From: Isoetes taiwanensis
Lineage: Eukaryota; Streptophyta; Lycopodiopsida; Isoetales; Isoetaceae
Length of the DNA: 64,000 nucleotides
Assembly: GCA_021234155.1 (NCBI GenBank)
Contig: JAJEKV010000080.1
Location: 3,271,867-3,335,866 of the forward strand
Reading direction: 5' to 3'
Shown here piece by piece: positions 35,826 to 46,309 of this stretch. Each line of letters starts with the position of its first letter. The stretch's first letter is position 1. The notes beneath the pieces were generated by a model. That model had not been told where the DNA came from. It saw only the letters and a list, made by a program, of their open reading frames with translations, and made no database searches. Position numbers and translations under genes: made by a program.

Positions 35826-35904
35826 CCCATTTCTGTTCTTGGAAGGGAATTTCGCTTCCGGCTGCCGCCGATCGCGAAATTGCCCTGCCAAGAACAGAAA
35901 TGGG
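35826..35904. repeat. Long hairpin with conserved apex, copy A
   Basis: The arm 35826-35855 (CCCATTTCTGTTCTTGG, then AGGG and AATTTCGC) pairs with 35874-35904 along its whole length, apart from two single-base bulges. The 18-nt apex TTCCGGCTGCCGCCGATC (35856-35873) recurs with three transitions at the apex of the hairpin at 52.99 kb, whose arms are unrelated in sequence. Confidence 0.9.
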
Positions 35905-36265
35905 TCCCAAATCGGTTAGCCCTATACATATCATGGTTGGGGAGCCATTTATGGCAATTTCTTAAAGCACACTTTCTTGAAGATAGATTTCTTGAAGCAT
36001 GGCTATGGCCCAAGCTATGGCAATTTCTTGAACTATGGCAAAACAGGCTTTACCTGCTATAGAAGCGTCGTGCAAACAATTTTTCTACCCAACTGGTGTA
36101 TTGGTGATGCCACATGGCATTATCAGAATACACCACCAGAAGAAATGGCGACCCAACCATGATATTGTCGAAGAGTATCATATCCAATCATTGATGGTCG
36201 TAGGATCAAAAGGAGTTAAAACAAAGAATAGGAGAAAGCAAAATATTATCTTGATAACCCACTGC
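35905..36265. other. Intergenic DNA left of the LINE
   Basis: It is open in part on the + strand (36035-36277) but matches no family I know. CTATGGC occurs several times at 36001-36040. This is the pre-insertion host sequence that continues at 50011 on the far side of the LINE. Confidence 0.4.
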
Positions 36266-36282
36266 AGATTATCATGATAAAA
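36266..36282. repeat. LINE target site duplication (left)
   Basis: AGATTATCATGATAAAA matches AGATTATCGTGATAAAA at 49994-50010 with one transition. Confidence 0.88.
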
Positions 36283-36289
36283 CTAGAAA

Positions 36290-37195
36290 GAGGAACGTGT
36301 CGTCTGCATATTGATTGCAAACCTCTTGTGTGCCGTCCTCCATTGCAAGACCATGGAGAAGTTCCTCTGTGGTTGCAACGGTAAATAACTGCGACAAAGC
36401 CTAGTCTGCAACAATTGTGAAAAGCAATGGTGCTAAATGGGTAACTTTTTTATTGACCTACCCAGTTTTTTGACCATCACATCACATACAAGCACCTTCA
36501 CCAAATAATTTATGTCATCATCATTTGCATCACTAATATGCTAATTATATCCTTTATATAATAGAAAACACTCATGATTTTTTGAAGGGCAATGAAGGGC
36601 TATGGAAGGGCAATGAAGGGCAGTTTGAAGGGCAATGAAGGGCAGTCAGCACCTGTGCAGCACACCATGGACTAGGATATGGCTTTGTCGCAGTCTGCGA
36701 CTGGCTGCATATCTCTGCTCGAGCGACTGTTATGTTCCATGGTGGGCCGCCAGTCTGAAATAGTCTGAGGATCCTTGACCTTGGGGATGAGTGAGATGGC
36801 ACCTGTGTTTAGAATTCTATCCAAAGCAGTGGACCGTTGGAAGTCGCAGAAAGCATCATACACATCTGGCTCCAGCCATTCCCAATATTCCTGGAAGAAC
36901 TCGATTGGCAAACCATCCAAACCTGGGCATTTGCCTCTTTTTAGTTCAAAGACTGCCGAACCTAAATCATCAGCTGTCATAGCCGCCTCTATTGACTCGC
37001 GCTGCTCACCAGAGATGATGGGGGAAATCCTAAACAAAACAGCATCTCGCATTTCTGATTGAAAGGGAAGATGTTTCTCAGCAAAAAACGTCTGGAAGTG
37101 GTTATACAAATGTTGCTTGAGTTCATCGGCTCTGTTAGAACCGAACCATTCGGCAAAAGCAATGAGGCCAATCAGAACCTTGTCACGCCAAAATG
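36290..37195 (-). pseudogene. LINE reverse transcriptase N-terminal half (inverted segment)
   Basis: Reading minus from about 37190: EWFGSNRADELKQHLYNHFQ, then ISPIISGEQRESIEAAMTAD, the LINE RT motif KRGKCPGLDGLPIEFFQEYW, then ISLIPKVKDPQTISDWRP. The frame is then lost in a region that includes a GAAGGGCAAT-type tandem repeat (36583-36650 on the plus strand). Near 36297-36340 the catalytic QYADDTFLFL reappears right beside the left target duplication. Fingers and palm motifs are thus present in order, with about 120 residues between SDWRP and YADD degraded. Confidence 0.88.
36583..36650. repeat. Short tandem repeat GAAGGGCAAT-like
   Basis: GAAGGGCAATGAAGGGCWRT units are repeated about four times inside the inverted LINE segment. 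They interrupt the RT frame. Confidence 0.75.
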
Positions 37196-37215
37196 CTCTT
37201 AGATATTTTTTTTCA

Positions 37216-38456
37216 CCGACTTAGGATCCTTGCCGGATGGCGTATGTACGACTTTGTGCACATTGGATAATCCGGCTCCGGCATGTATTCACGATTATCC
37301 ATGGAAATTACTTGCGCATGGACAAGCCATCAAGTTGTTGGGGATTCCAGTTGACATCCATGTTACTATGGGTGTTGCATGGGAGGAGATCATTAGAGGT
37401 TTGGAGAAGCACTTGTTCTGGTGGTCCACCGCTAAGTTATCTCTTGCGGGTCGCATTACAGTGGCCAAGTCAGTCCTTAGTAGTACCCATGTTTATATGG
37501 CATCCTTACTGCTAGCCCCACAGATCAAAGTGCGTGAGCTCATTGCAATAGTTCTGAACTTTATTTGGGCTGCACCGAGGAAGGTGATGTGGTTAAGGTG
37601 GCTTGTGAAGTGCATCCTCCCAAAATGGGCAGGTGGTGCAGGTATGATGGACTTCTGCTACAGAGCAAAGTGCTTATTTCAAAGTTCATTTGGAGACTCC
37701 CAATGGTGAGGATGACTCTCACGGTTCACGCCTTCTTAGACAAAGCTCTTGGTCATTTGTATCCCTCTAGGCAAGAAGGTCATCCAAACCAGTCCTACCT
37801 TGGGCTTTATTTCAGACTCTGCAGCCTTTTCCAAGTGCTTCTCCATTTTTGCGTGGCTTGTTGACAGCATGGGAGGCGGTCAGACATCTTTTTTGGCCTT
37901 GCCCCTCTATCCATACCCTATTGGAGACTCCATGGTGGTGGGCACCACTGCCTCCAGACCCCTCCTCAAAGACCTCCATTGGCAAAGATCGGTTCATCCC
38001 CTTACACAGAGACGATGGGTTCTTGTAGGTGTTGTCTCTATTCAAGCATGGTATGAGGTGGGTCGCCTACTGTCTTGGCCTAAATTTCAGGCAAAGTTCT
38101 TGCTCTCTCGTTGGGATGTATCTCTATGGGAGAAGGTCGCAGAAAATTTGCCTCTTATAGTGCAAGTTGGTGTTGCTGAAAGGGTGCCATGGGACTGTCA
38201 TAAAAATATTCACAAAGGCAAGCACTTTGTTTGTCAGATCAGTATATCGCCTTCTTTTAGCACCATAGCCTCTCCGGTTGCCAGATGGGTGGCACCTACA
38301 GGTTCCACAACCCACTTTGTGTCGTACATGGTGATGGCTTTGGGATAGGTTGCTCCACCCTAAAGTCTCTGTACTGTGATGGCAGGTTATCCACAGGTGT
38401 CTGCGGGTTAATGCCTTCCGACATCGCTATGATCCTCGCATATCTGCAGTATGCTC
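37216..38456 (+). pseudogene. LINE reverse transcriptase C-terminal region, left of the LTR insertion
   Basis: The sense strand reads IKLLGIPVDIHVTMGVAWEE, HLFWWSTAKLSLAGRITVAK, LNFIWAAPRKVMWLRW and AGGAGMMDF, the conserved thumb/post-RT region of plant L1-type LINEs. Several frame changes follow. The last codons before the LTR read RVNAFRHRYDPRISAV. Removing the LTR element and one TGCCC joins this to CPLCLSDVETLEHCLFDC, restoring the zinc-binding motif. Confidence 0.88.
38452..38456. repeat. LTR element target duplication (left), TGCTC
   Basis: It matches TGCCC at 49466-49470 with one transition. The right copy gives the correct LINE codon (Pro), so the left copy probably mutated. Confidence 0.75.
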
Positions 38457-40902
38457 TGCTGCCACTCATGGCAGCATAGAAGAGCCATTGGCATTTCCAA
38501 ATACATGGTTCAATAAGCACACAAGGAGTATTTGAAGTTTGCAACTTTGAAGACCATTTGAAAAAGCTACAAAGGACACAAGGACTTGAAGAACCAAAGA
38601 AGGACATTCACTTGAGAAACATAAAAGGAGTATTTTGGCTAAGTGGAAGGTCATAAGGCAAGTTATTAAAATTCGAAGCCCCATTGAAGATTTCAAGGTC
38701 ACAACTTGGTATGATATCTTGTTCACCATTTGAGCATTGAAGTTTGATATTCTTAAGGTTCTTGAAGAATTGCCTAGCCATTCTCTTCCATTCTATATCT
38801 TGAGTCATCATCTCCATTCCATGTCTAGCCTTCCTTTCCCATTTTTCCATCTCCTCTCATTACATACTATGGTGTTGGTAACATTTCTTTCCCTAGTCAA
38901 ATGAAACACACACTCCATGCTCCATCCACCTACTCACCAAAGTTAAGCACTAGGGAGCCCCATGAATTCATTTCAAGAATACCTAGGTTCTAAATATCTA
39001 CTAGGTCTTACGAAAGAAGGACAAAAAGCAAGATTTGTCCAACTATGCAAGAGGTGAACTCCCTAGTAGCATTCCATGTCAAAAATTGCAAAAGATATAA
39101 CATCCACTTCATCATTCATAATTCCACTTCACCACTCACATCACACGTGTCATCCATATCATCCATACTTCATGCCACCTCACCAAAAATCATTTTTGAC
39201 TAGGGAAAAAGATGGTTACCAACCCTTAAGTGCCACATCATCACCATTTTTGCCACCTCACCAAGTCCCATGCCTAGTCACTTCATTTTTTTCACAAAAA
39301 ACTCAAAGTATTCCATTCGAAAATTTGATGATACTACCTGGTAGCCCTCATGAAATCATGCCACCTGGCACAAAATTCTTGAAAAAAGAGTTTATATTGA
39401 CCTTCTAAATGGCTTTCTTGGGAAACGTGCCTCATTGAAAAAATGGTAAAACCTACCTACATCTACCCCCCCATCTATCTACCCTCTCATCCTCTGCCAA
39501 GTGGCGTCCCCCCTGGCATGCCAAGTCGAAACACGAGCCGAGCTTGGCGTGGGAGGAGACACGTAATCAGTAAACAGGGCAATGGATCTATATTTATACC
39601 TTGGCCTATTTTTTTCATTCCTGCCTGTGGGATATTTCTTCGCAAGAAAAATCAAGAACCCTAAAATTTGCAGGCCAAGAAACGGATTTTTAGCAGCTGG
39701 AAACTACCTAATCATGACTATATCCTCCCGATTTAACCTGAGTGACCTCAAGAACCCTAAGCCTGTGCTAAACGACGAGTAATCTGTTGGATTTTGCAAG
39801 AATTGAAACAGAACAGAGCATTTTCAAAAAGGGGGCAAATCGATTCAGGAAATTTCAAGGCCCTTTGCACATTTGGGAGATTGTCGATACGAAATACATG
39901 TCAGTGCGATCTTCTGCTTGTGGATTTGACCTTCCTTGCTGCATCAATTTACTTGATTGAGCAGTAAAGCTGATCAAATATTCTGTCCGATCCCGTAAGT
40001 ATTATTGGCTCATGAATTGTGAGCTATTGGAAGTTATGTGAGACTCCTGTTATGATTGTCAAGTGAATGAAAATCCGACTTTGGTATAATTCTCTTTTCT
40101 CAACTTTCTTTTCAAGGAAATTTATGCATATCTGCTAAATATTGTTCTAATTTTTAAACACATTGGATATTAGTGAAATCCTGCTTAGGCTTCATAGGAA
40201 TAGTCGTCCTGCATCCAAAGAAAACATAAAAAAATATAAACATTAGTTGAAACTAAGTCCTAGTTATTTTTTCATCTGATAAGAGCCAAAGCCTATCTTT
40301 TCGCTACAAACTCCTCTAACAAAAGGTCCATTCCATCTATTCTTATCAAGATCCAAGTAATTCTCTTCTACTTTGTCTCAGGAAAAGCAAAACATCTAGA
40401 TAAATATCTCTGTCATCAAAAAACACAGTCTGTCAGTGGCAAATTACTCCCTGTTCACCCAGCATTCTAAATAAACCCAAAAGAGGTGTTGCACGTCATC
40501 TACAAGAGCAATTTGATTGGTCACAGTTGTCCCAGATCAAAAAAAATATTTCGCAAAACATCTGAGAATTTCTGCTCTCTGCCGAGGGCATTGACCAGTT
40601 TTTGACTAGGTCAGGCATATAATTTTCAAGTATCTAGAATAGTCTGACTTCAAAAAAGGTCTTGCACATTCTTAATACTATTTGTTGGGATCACATTCAT
40701 ACATTCTTCAAGATAAATCCTCCAGTTATTTGCACTTGGCATTGAAAAGAGAATACAGGGTTTTTTCTTGAAATGGGAAAGCTGTACTAACAAGCTTGTG
40801 GTGAGAAGTTTTTGCAAAATTTAGGTTCAGAGTGGTTGCCTGAAGCAACCTGGAGGTCCTAAACCATTCTAGTTGAGGGTTTTGCCAGGATTACCCTCAA
40901 CA
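38457..40902 (+). repeat. Tat-like element 5' LTR
   Basis: It begins TGCTGCCACTCATGGCAGCA (a small palindrome) and ends ACCCTCAACA. It is collinear with 47053-49465. Most differences fall at CTG/CAG sites around 39490-39990. Confidence 0.93.
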
Positions 40903-40904
40903 TC

Positions 40905-40924
40905 TTGGAGGCTCCTACCGAGAT
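40905..40924 (+). other. Putative primer binding site of the Tat-like element
   Basis: TTGGAGGCTCCTACCGAGA starts two bases after the LTR and has the TGG expected to pair with a tRNA CCA end. I could not match it to a specific tRNA. Confidence 0.4.
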
Positions 40925-40989
40925 CCAACCACGGTTCTTGGGAACTATGGCTCCTAGGCTAAATTTGAAACATCCAGACCATCTTTGAA

Positions 40990-42777
40990 GTGCAAGACAA
41001 TACAGAAACACAAGCTACCCCTCAAGGTGTGTCTGTACATCTGAATAAGTCAGTAAATCTCAATGCTAGTATGCCTGCTCAATACTTTGAACTCAATGTC
41101 CCCATTCCTGTTCCTACATTTGATTCTAGCATGAGTGCTAACAACTTTCTTAAGATCTTTGATGAATATTATCAAGAATATGGACACAAGAAAGGGACTA
41201 AGTTTGCTGAATTCAAGAAGTGCTTCAAAAATGATGAAGTAAGGGCTTGGTTGGAGTATGTGATAAGTGATGGTATCAACACATGGGATGAAATTATCAA
41301 AAGGTTCTTATCTATATTTGGTAAGGTTTATGACCCTCAAGATCTCATTTTTGAATTACAAACCTTTCATATTAGAAATGGTGAGACTGTTCACCAATAT
41401 GTGGCAAGATTTCATGTGTACTTAACAAAATGCCAAACTAATCAAGTACCTAACCACACCTTACATCTTGTTGCATCTTTCATAAGGGGTCTGACTGGTA
41501 GACCAAGAGTACACAGGAAGATGCTAAAGATTTACAAACAGGAGGGATTTGCAACCATCCACAAAGCTTTTAACAAGGCCATTGAGATTGCTGATGTGCT
41601 TTTCTATTTACCAGATGATATTCACATCACTAATGATCCTTTCCTCCCAGATTTTGAACAGGAATATATGGGTGCTGATGCTATACCAGTATATGTTGTA
41701 CAAAAGGATAAGAAGAAACCCAATGCAGCTGAAGAATCATACAGTACTGCTGCTACTACCAAGACAGAGATTGACAAAGTTGTTGAGGCTTTACTCGAAG
41801 TCACCAAGCAACTTCAAGAATTGAAAGCTTCTAGACCTGAAAGAAAAAATTATCCCCCTTATGCACATTGTATGAGAGAAACTCATTCTTCTGATGTTTG
41901 TTGGTACAGGATATGCCTTAAGTGCAACAAGAGAGGCCATTATGGAAAAGAGTGTCCTGTTTGTGCCTTTTGCAAAGCTACAGGACAGTATGAAGACAGA
42001 TGCAGTGTAAAAGAGTATTTTGCAAGACAAGAGAAAGCCAAAACCGCTGAAACTACTGCTACTGTCAAATACTTGTCTGAAACTAGCTATCCTATCAGAT
42101 TTGTGCAGGAATTTGAAGAGCAGGAAGAAATAATGGCTGTGCATACGAGGGGAATGAAAGACAAGGGGATATCTCAAGAAGAAATAGAAGCTAGTGCTGC
42201 TAAAGGTAAACCAAGTGAAAACAAGCAACCTGCACAAGATGGTAAGCAGCTTGTACCCCCTGTGCCTTGTCAGAAATTCCTAAAGAAAGATAAAGATGGT
42301 GATGATTTTGAAGTACTCATGAGAAATTCAAAAGTTAGTGTGGATTTGCTCACATTGTTAAGGATTGCACCCACTTATAGAAAGAAGATGCTTAACTTGA
42401 CTCAAGATGAACAGGTTTGTCTCACACAAGAGGAGCAAATTGCGTTTACAAATCATATTGAGGAGCAAATGCTAGTACAAGATGAACATGATCCTGGTGC
42501 TTTCACATGTGCAGCCAACATTGGGAAAAGAGCTTTGTTTAAGGTATTGTTGGATGGGGGATCACCTCTAAATGTTATGCCACATCATGTGATGAAACAA
42601 TATGGCTTAGAGGTAGACAAGAAAGCTCCTATGGTACTGAAATCTTTCTCTAACTCAAGAATTAATCCCATAGGGATTGTAAGTAAAGTACCAATAGATA
42701 TTGAAGGAATTGTTGTGGCTGCTAATTTTGTTGTGGTTGCATTTGAAGGAATGGATGAAAAAGCAGACATTATATGA
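40990..42777 (+). CDS. Tat-like gag and aspartic protease
   Basis: One open frame of about 595 codons. Residues ~50-220 are the retrotransposon gag capsid (ANNFLKIFDEYYQEYG, WDEIIKRFLSIFGKVYDP, ETVHQYVARFHVYLTKCQ, ASFIRGLTGRPR). A CCHC-like zinc region (CLKCNKRGHYGKECPVCAFC) lies near residue 310-330. The retropepsin-like protease follows, with active-site region KVLLDGGSPLNVM near residue 520. The first codon is GTG after an in-frame stop. The first ATG lies about 27 codons in, so the true start is uncertain. The frame ends where LLLGRRWLSTVDAGLFG continues one base over, so gag-protease and pol are separated by a frame change at about 42770. Confidence 0.88.
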   Translation: MQDNTETQATPQGVSVHLNKSVNLNASMPAQYFELNVPIPVPTFDSSMSANNFLKIFDEYYQEYGHKKGTKFAEFKKCFKNDEVRAWLEYVISDGINTWDEIIKRFLSIFGKVYDPQDLIFELQTFHIRNGETVHQYVARFHVYLTKCQTNQVPNHTLHLVASFIRGLTGRPRVHRKMLKIYKQEGFATIHKAFNKAIEIADVLFYLPDDIHITNDPFLPDFEQEYMGADAIPVYVVQKDKKKPNAAEESYSTAATTKTEIDKVVEALLEVTKQLQELKASRPERKNYPPYAHCMRETHSSDVCWYRICLKCNKRGHYGKECPVCAFCKATGQYEDRCSVKEYFARQEKAKTAETTATVKYLSETSYPIRFVQEFEEQEEIMAVHTRGMKDKGISQEEIEASAAKGKPSENKQPAQDGKQLVPPVPCQKFLKKDKDGDDFEVLMRNSKVSVDLLTLLRIAPTYRKKMLNLTQDEQVCLTQEEQIAFTNHIEEQMLVQDEHDPGAFTCAANIGKRALFKVLLDGGSPLNVMPHHVMKQYGLEVDKKAPMVLKSFSNSRINPIGIVSKVPIDIEGIVVAANFVVVAFEGMDEKADII

Positions 42778-42795
42778 TTTACTTCTAGGAAGGAG

Positions 42796-43440
42796 ATGGC
42801 TGTCAACAGTAGATGCCGGACTGTTTGGTCAAAAAGGGGAATGTACCATAAGCGATGGAAGAAAACAGTCGTTATCTACAACAAGCTTGGGGAGTTTGAT
42901 TCTTTTAACTTCATTGAAGAGGACGTGTTGATATCCAATCAACCTGGGGTATATGAAGTTACCATGACCAATATGGAGGTAGACACAAGTCCAATTAAGG
43001 TATGCAATGTACACAAGGAAATAAACTTTGCTTATCTATGGTTTGATGGTGGTGTCTCTAAGAAATTGAGTATAGCTTCTTCTGCTGCCATTCTTAAGGA
43101 TAGGTCAAGCAAACTAATGGCAAAAGTTGGCAGAATTCATCAAAATGCTACTTCTAACATGGCTGAATACAAAGCTTTGATAGCAGAACTACAAGAGGCT
43201 AAGCATTTAGGTGTTACTGACATCATTGTATTTGGAGACTCTCAACTTGTATGCAGGCAGATATTGGGAGAATATCAAACCAAAAATGAAGAGATGATTA
43301 TGCTTAGGGATCAAGCACTAGAGGAACTATCAACATTTGCATCCTGGGAGCTACTTCATGTCACAAGAACGTTCAATGAAGAGGCTGATACCTTGTGTAA
43401 GAATGTTTTGCTCGAACATTTGGCAGAAGGTGCTATCAAG
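42796..43440 (+). CDS. Extra (cellular-type) RNase H upstream of RT
   Basis: Within the 468-codon frame at 42796-44202, residues ~75-215 carry all RNase HI type landmarks. They are LWFDGGVSKK with the first Asp, NMAEYKALIAELQEAK with the Glu, IIVFGDSQLVCRQILGEY with the second Asp, and NEEADTLCKN at the last acidic site. This is the RVT_3-like domain (archaeal-type RNase H) that plant Tat elements carry in addition to their own degraded gypsy RNase H. In Tat elements I know of it follows the RT/RNase H and precedes integrase. Here it comes first. The catalytic residues look intact. Confidence 0.85.
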
Positions 43441-44202
43441 GAGGAAGAATTGGAGGAAGAAGAACTCAAACAGCTACATCCTATATTGGTAATCAATGCT
43501 AGTAGTGAAAAACAGGTTAGAGAAATCAAGATAGAAAAGAATGGTCAAGAAAGAACTCTTTATGTTGGTGATATGTTTGAGGAAAAGAATGAATGCATGG
43601 TAGTAGATTTTTTCAAAGAATGGAAAGATGTTTTTGCATGGGATTATAATGAGCTGATTGGTGTTGATAAAAACATTTGTGAATTTGAAATAAATATCAA
43701 GGAAGGTGTCAGCTCTGTGATGCAAAAACTAAGAAGGATTAATGTGGCTTTGCTAGACTTAATTAGAGGGGAGTTACTCAAAATGAAAGATGCAGGTGTG
43801 ATCACTGAAATTTCAAATCCAGAATGGTTATCATGCATTGTGCCTGTTGAAAAAAAGAACAAAACTATCAGAATTTGTATTGATTATAGAGATTTGAACA
43901 AGGCCACTGTTAAGGACTGCTACCCTCTGCCTTTTTTGGAAGAGGTTTTACATGCTGTTGCAGGGAAGGAGACATACTCTTTTTTGGATGGCTTCTCAGG
44001 ATTCAACCAAATTTCTGTTAAGTTAGAAGATCAACCAAAAACAGCCTTCATCACTCCATGGGGAACTTTTGCTATGAAGAGAATGCCTTTTGGTTTGATG
44101 AATGTTCCAGCAACTTTTCAAAGAACAATGGATACTATATTCAAGGATATGCTACTGCTTTTAGAGTTTTTCTTGATGACCTCTGTTTGGGATCAGCCTT
44201 GA
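43441..44202 (+). CDS. Tat-like reverse transcriptase (fingers and palm)
   Basis: This continues the same frame. An acidic linker (EELEEEELKQLHP) is followed by the RT: VITEISNPEWLSCIVPVEKK, IRICIDYRDLNKATVKDCYP, YSFLDGFSGFNQISVKLEDQ, and KRMPFGLMNVPATFQRTMD. A frame change near 44150 cuts it just before the catalytic motif, which continues in the overlapping next frame. Confidence 0.9.
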   Translation, partial: EEELEEEELKQLHPILVINASSEKQVREIKIEKNGQERTLYVGDMFEEKNECMVVDFFKEWKDVFAWDYNELIGVDKNICEFEINIKEGVSSVMQKLRRINVALLDLIRGELLKMKDAGVITEISNPEWLSCIVPVEKKNKTIRICIDYRDLNKATVKDCYPLPFLEEVLHAVAGKETYSFLDGFSGFNQISVKLEDQPKTAFITPWGTFAMKRMPFGLMNVPATFQRTMDTIFKDMLLLLEFFLMTSVWDQP

Positions 44203-44729
44203 GAGATCATTTCAATTATCTAACTAAGATATGTGGCATGTGCAGGAAGGGAGGAGTGAGTTTAAATCCTAAGAAATGCGTATTTTTATGCTCCAAGGGG
44301 GGATTGTTAGGGCATGAGGTGTCCTCTAAAGGGATTCAAGTGGCTGAGAGCAAAGTGGAAGCATTAAAAAAGCTAGCATCACCCAAAACTGTTAGGGAAG
44401 TAAAGAGTTTCTTAGGTATGGTAAGCTTTTTAAGAATGTATGTCCCTCACTTCTCTAATACTGTAGCTCCTATATCTGATCTCACCAAGGTAGGCAAATA
44501 TACCAAGCATGAGAGTAAGTTAATCATGATAGAATGGACTCAGACTTGCCAACTTGCCTTTGATAGTATTATACAAGCCATCTCCAATTCTGCACTATTA
44601 AAACCTCCTGATGCAACTAAACCTTTTGAAGCTTATATCAGTATAACAAAAAGAGCTGTAGGGTTAGTTTTATTGCAAGAAGAAGGGGTGGTAACCTTTG
44701 CTAGCAAGATTTGGTCTATCTTGAAATGA
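44058..44729 (+). CDS. Tat-like RT C-terminus and degenerate RNase H
   Basis: From about 44140 this frame supplies the missing RT core AFRVFLDDLCLG (FLDD catalytic pair). Then come GVSLNPKKCVFLCSKGGLLG, the thumb (LGMVSFLRMYVPHFSNTVAP) and the RNase H start KPFEAYISITKRAVGLVLLQ. In ordinary gypsy RNase H the last segment has a catalytic Asp (VxxDAS); here it is ISI, consistent with the degraded RNase H of Tat elements. The region 44058-44130 of this frame is only a shadow of the previous one. Confidence 0.85.
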   Translation: MGNFCYEENAFWFDECSSNFSKNNGYYIQGYATAFRVFLDDLCLGSALRDHFNYLTKICGMCRKGGVSLNPKKCVFLCSKGGLLGHEVSSKGIQVAESKVEALKKLASPKTVREVKSFLGMVSFLRMYVPHFSNTVAPISDLTKVGKYTKHESKLIMIEWTQTCQLAFDSIIQAISNSALLKPPDATKPFEAYISITKRAVGLVLLQEEGVVTFASKIWSILK

Positions 44730-44766
44730 GGTACCCAAGGCTTGAGAAAAAGTCTGGCAGACTCTT

Positions 44767-45357
44767 ATGTTTTTAATTGATAGACAAGGACATCTTATTC
44801 AAAACAGTCATACTCAAGTGTACATGAAGCAAAATCCTTTGTCTTTGATGTTCTCCAAGAAACAGCCTAAGGCCAAGATATGCAGATGGGCTTGTAAGAT
44901 TCAAGCATATGATATTGCTGTTAAAGTGATTAATTTGGTAAATGATCCTAGTACATATTTGACTAATATTTTGTTTGAGCAGGAAGATGAAGAAGGTTTG
45001 ACTCATGAGGTTCAAGATGATACAGATGCTAATGTAAACCTTGTACAGGAAGCAGATTGGCAAGAAGATATAAGAAGATATTTGGAATCAAATGAGATGC
45101 CAGAAGAACTCAACTCCAATCAAAAAAGAAGGTTCAAGGAGAAATGCAATAAGTTCAAGATAATAAATAATGTGTTATGCAGGTATGACAAAGATGGTAT
45201 CATTTTGAGGTGTGTTGATAAAGAAGAAGCTAAGTTAGTGGTAGAAGCGTGCCATGAAGGAGTATGTGGTGGACATTTTTTTGCGGATACTACGACAAAA
45301 AAAAAAATCTTGAGGGCTGGTTATTCTTGGCCAACTCTCTTCAAGGGACTGCTATGA
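44767..45357 (+). CDS. Tat-like RNase H remainder and integrase zinc domain
   Basis: The frame holds the C-terminal RNase H remnant (FSKKQPKAKICRWACKIQAY, VINLVNDPSTYLTNIL), a linker rich in acidic residues, and the start of the integrase HHCC finger (VVEACHEGVCGGHFFADTTT). The finger's two cysteines follow in another frame (CHKCQIF, about 45370-45390). A run of A at 45298-45307 is the likely point of frame change. Confidence 0.8.
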   Translation: MFLIDRQGHLIQNSHTQVYMKQNPLSLMFSKKQPKAKICRWACKIQAYDIAVKVINLVNDPSTYLTNILFEQEDEEGLTHEVQDDTDANVNLVQEADWQEDIRRYLESNEMPEELNSNQKRRFKEKCNKFKIINNVLCRYDKDGIILRCVDKEEAKLVVEACHEGVCGGHFFADTTTKKKILRAGYSWPTLFKGLL

Positions 45358-45361
45358 GACA

Positions 45362-46300
45362 ATCAAATGCTGCCATAAATGCCAAATTTTTGGTAGAAGG
45401 ATTCTTCAACCAGCTGCCTTAACTGCCATAACTTCTCCAGGACCTTTCCAAGTCTGGGGACTTGATTTTATAGGACCTGTAGATCCACCTTCTTCTGCAC
45501 AACACCAGTATATTCTTGTAGCTACTGATTATTTTACAAAATGGGCTGAAGCTATTCCTCTGAGACAAGCAAATGCCTATACTACTGCTAGGTTCATCCA
45601 TGAAAATATCGTGCGATTTGGTATCCCCTTCAAACTTATATCGATAGAGGCGACCCGGTTCTGAATGATGTTATAGCCACATTGCTAGCAACTCTCAAGG
45701 TAAGACATTCTAAGAGTTCATCCTACTATCCTCAAGGTAATGGCCAGGCAGAATCCACTAACAAAGTGCTCAAAACTATCCTCAAAAAGACTATTAGTGT
45801 CTCAAAAAAGGATTGGCATTTGAAGTTGCATGATGCTCGTGGGCTTCTGAGAACTACAACTAAAACTTCGACCAAACATACACCTTTTAGTCTAGTTTAT
45901 GGAGTAGAATCTATCATTCCAGTAGAGCTTGAGCTTCCATCCTTGAGAATGGCTTTGAAATTAAATTTGGAAATAGAGGAGGCACTTGAAGAAAGGTGTG
46001 TACGACTTATGCAACTAGAAGAGCATAGATATGAAGCTGAAAATGCTATACTATTAAAGAAGGCTAAAGATCTAGCAGCCTTCAAAGCAGCACACAAATT
46101 GCAAGGCACATTGAAAGATGGAGAGCTAGTTCTAAAATGGAATAAGGCAAAGGAAGACTGCGTGCAAGCAAATTTGAAGAGTTGTGGGGGAGGGACCTTT
46201 TGAAGTTACTGAGGATCAAGAAGGCCAAGATTCATATTGGCTGAAGTCTATACGAAGGGAGAATCTTACCAAATCCTATCAACATTCTACATCTTAAGAG
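45362..46300 (+). pseudogene. Tat-like integrase core and C-terminus, frame-broken
   Basis: Frame pieces give FQVWGLDFIGPVDPP (first catalytic Asp), ILVATDYFTKWAEAIPLRQA, and FIHENIVRFGIP near 45600. The DNGTEF-type motif with the second Asp is damaged around 45640 (IEATRF in its place). From 45682 SSYYPQGNGQAESTNKVLKT with the catalytic Glu reads well, followed by HTPFSLVYGVESIIPVELEL and a coiled C-terminal tail. GPFEVTEDQEGQDSYWLKS near 46193-46250 is the SH3-like end. The lost second Asp and the frame changes mean no enzyme as written. Confidence 0.85.
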
Positions 46301-46309
46301 GTAATCCGC

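Noticed and set aside
38466-38850. Open frames repeated at 47062-47446 and 39076-39408 / 47672-48046
   Set aside because: They are duplicated because they lie in the two LTRs of the Tat-like element; composition is that of LTR sequence.
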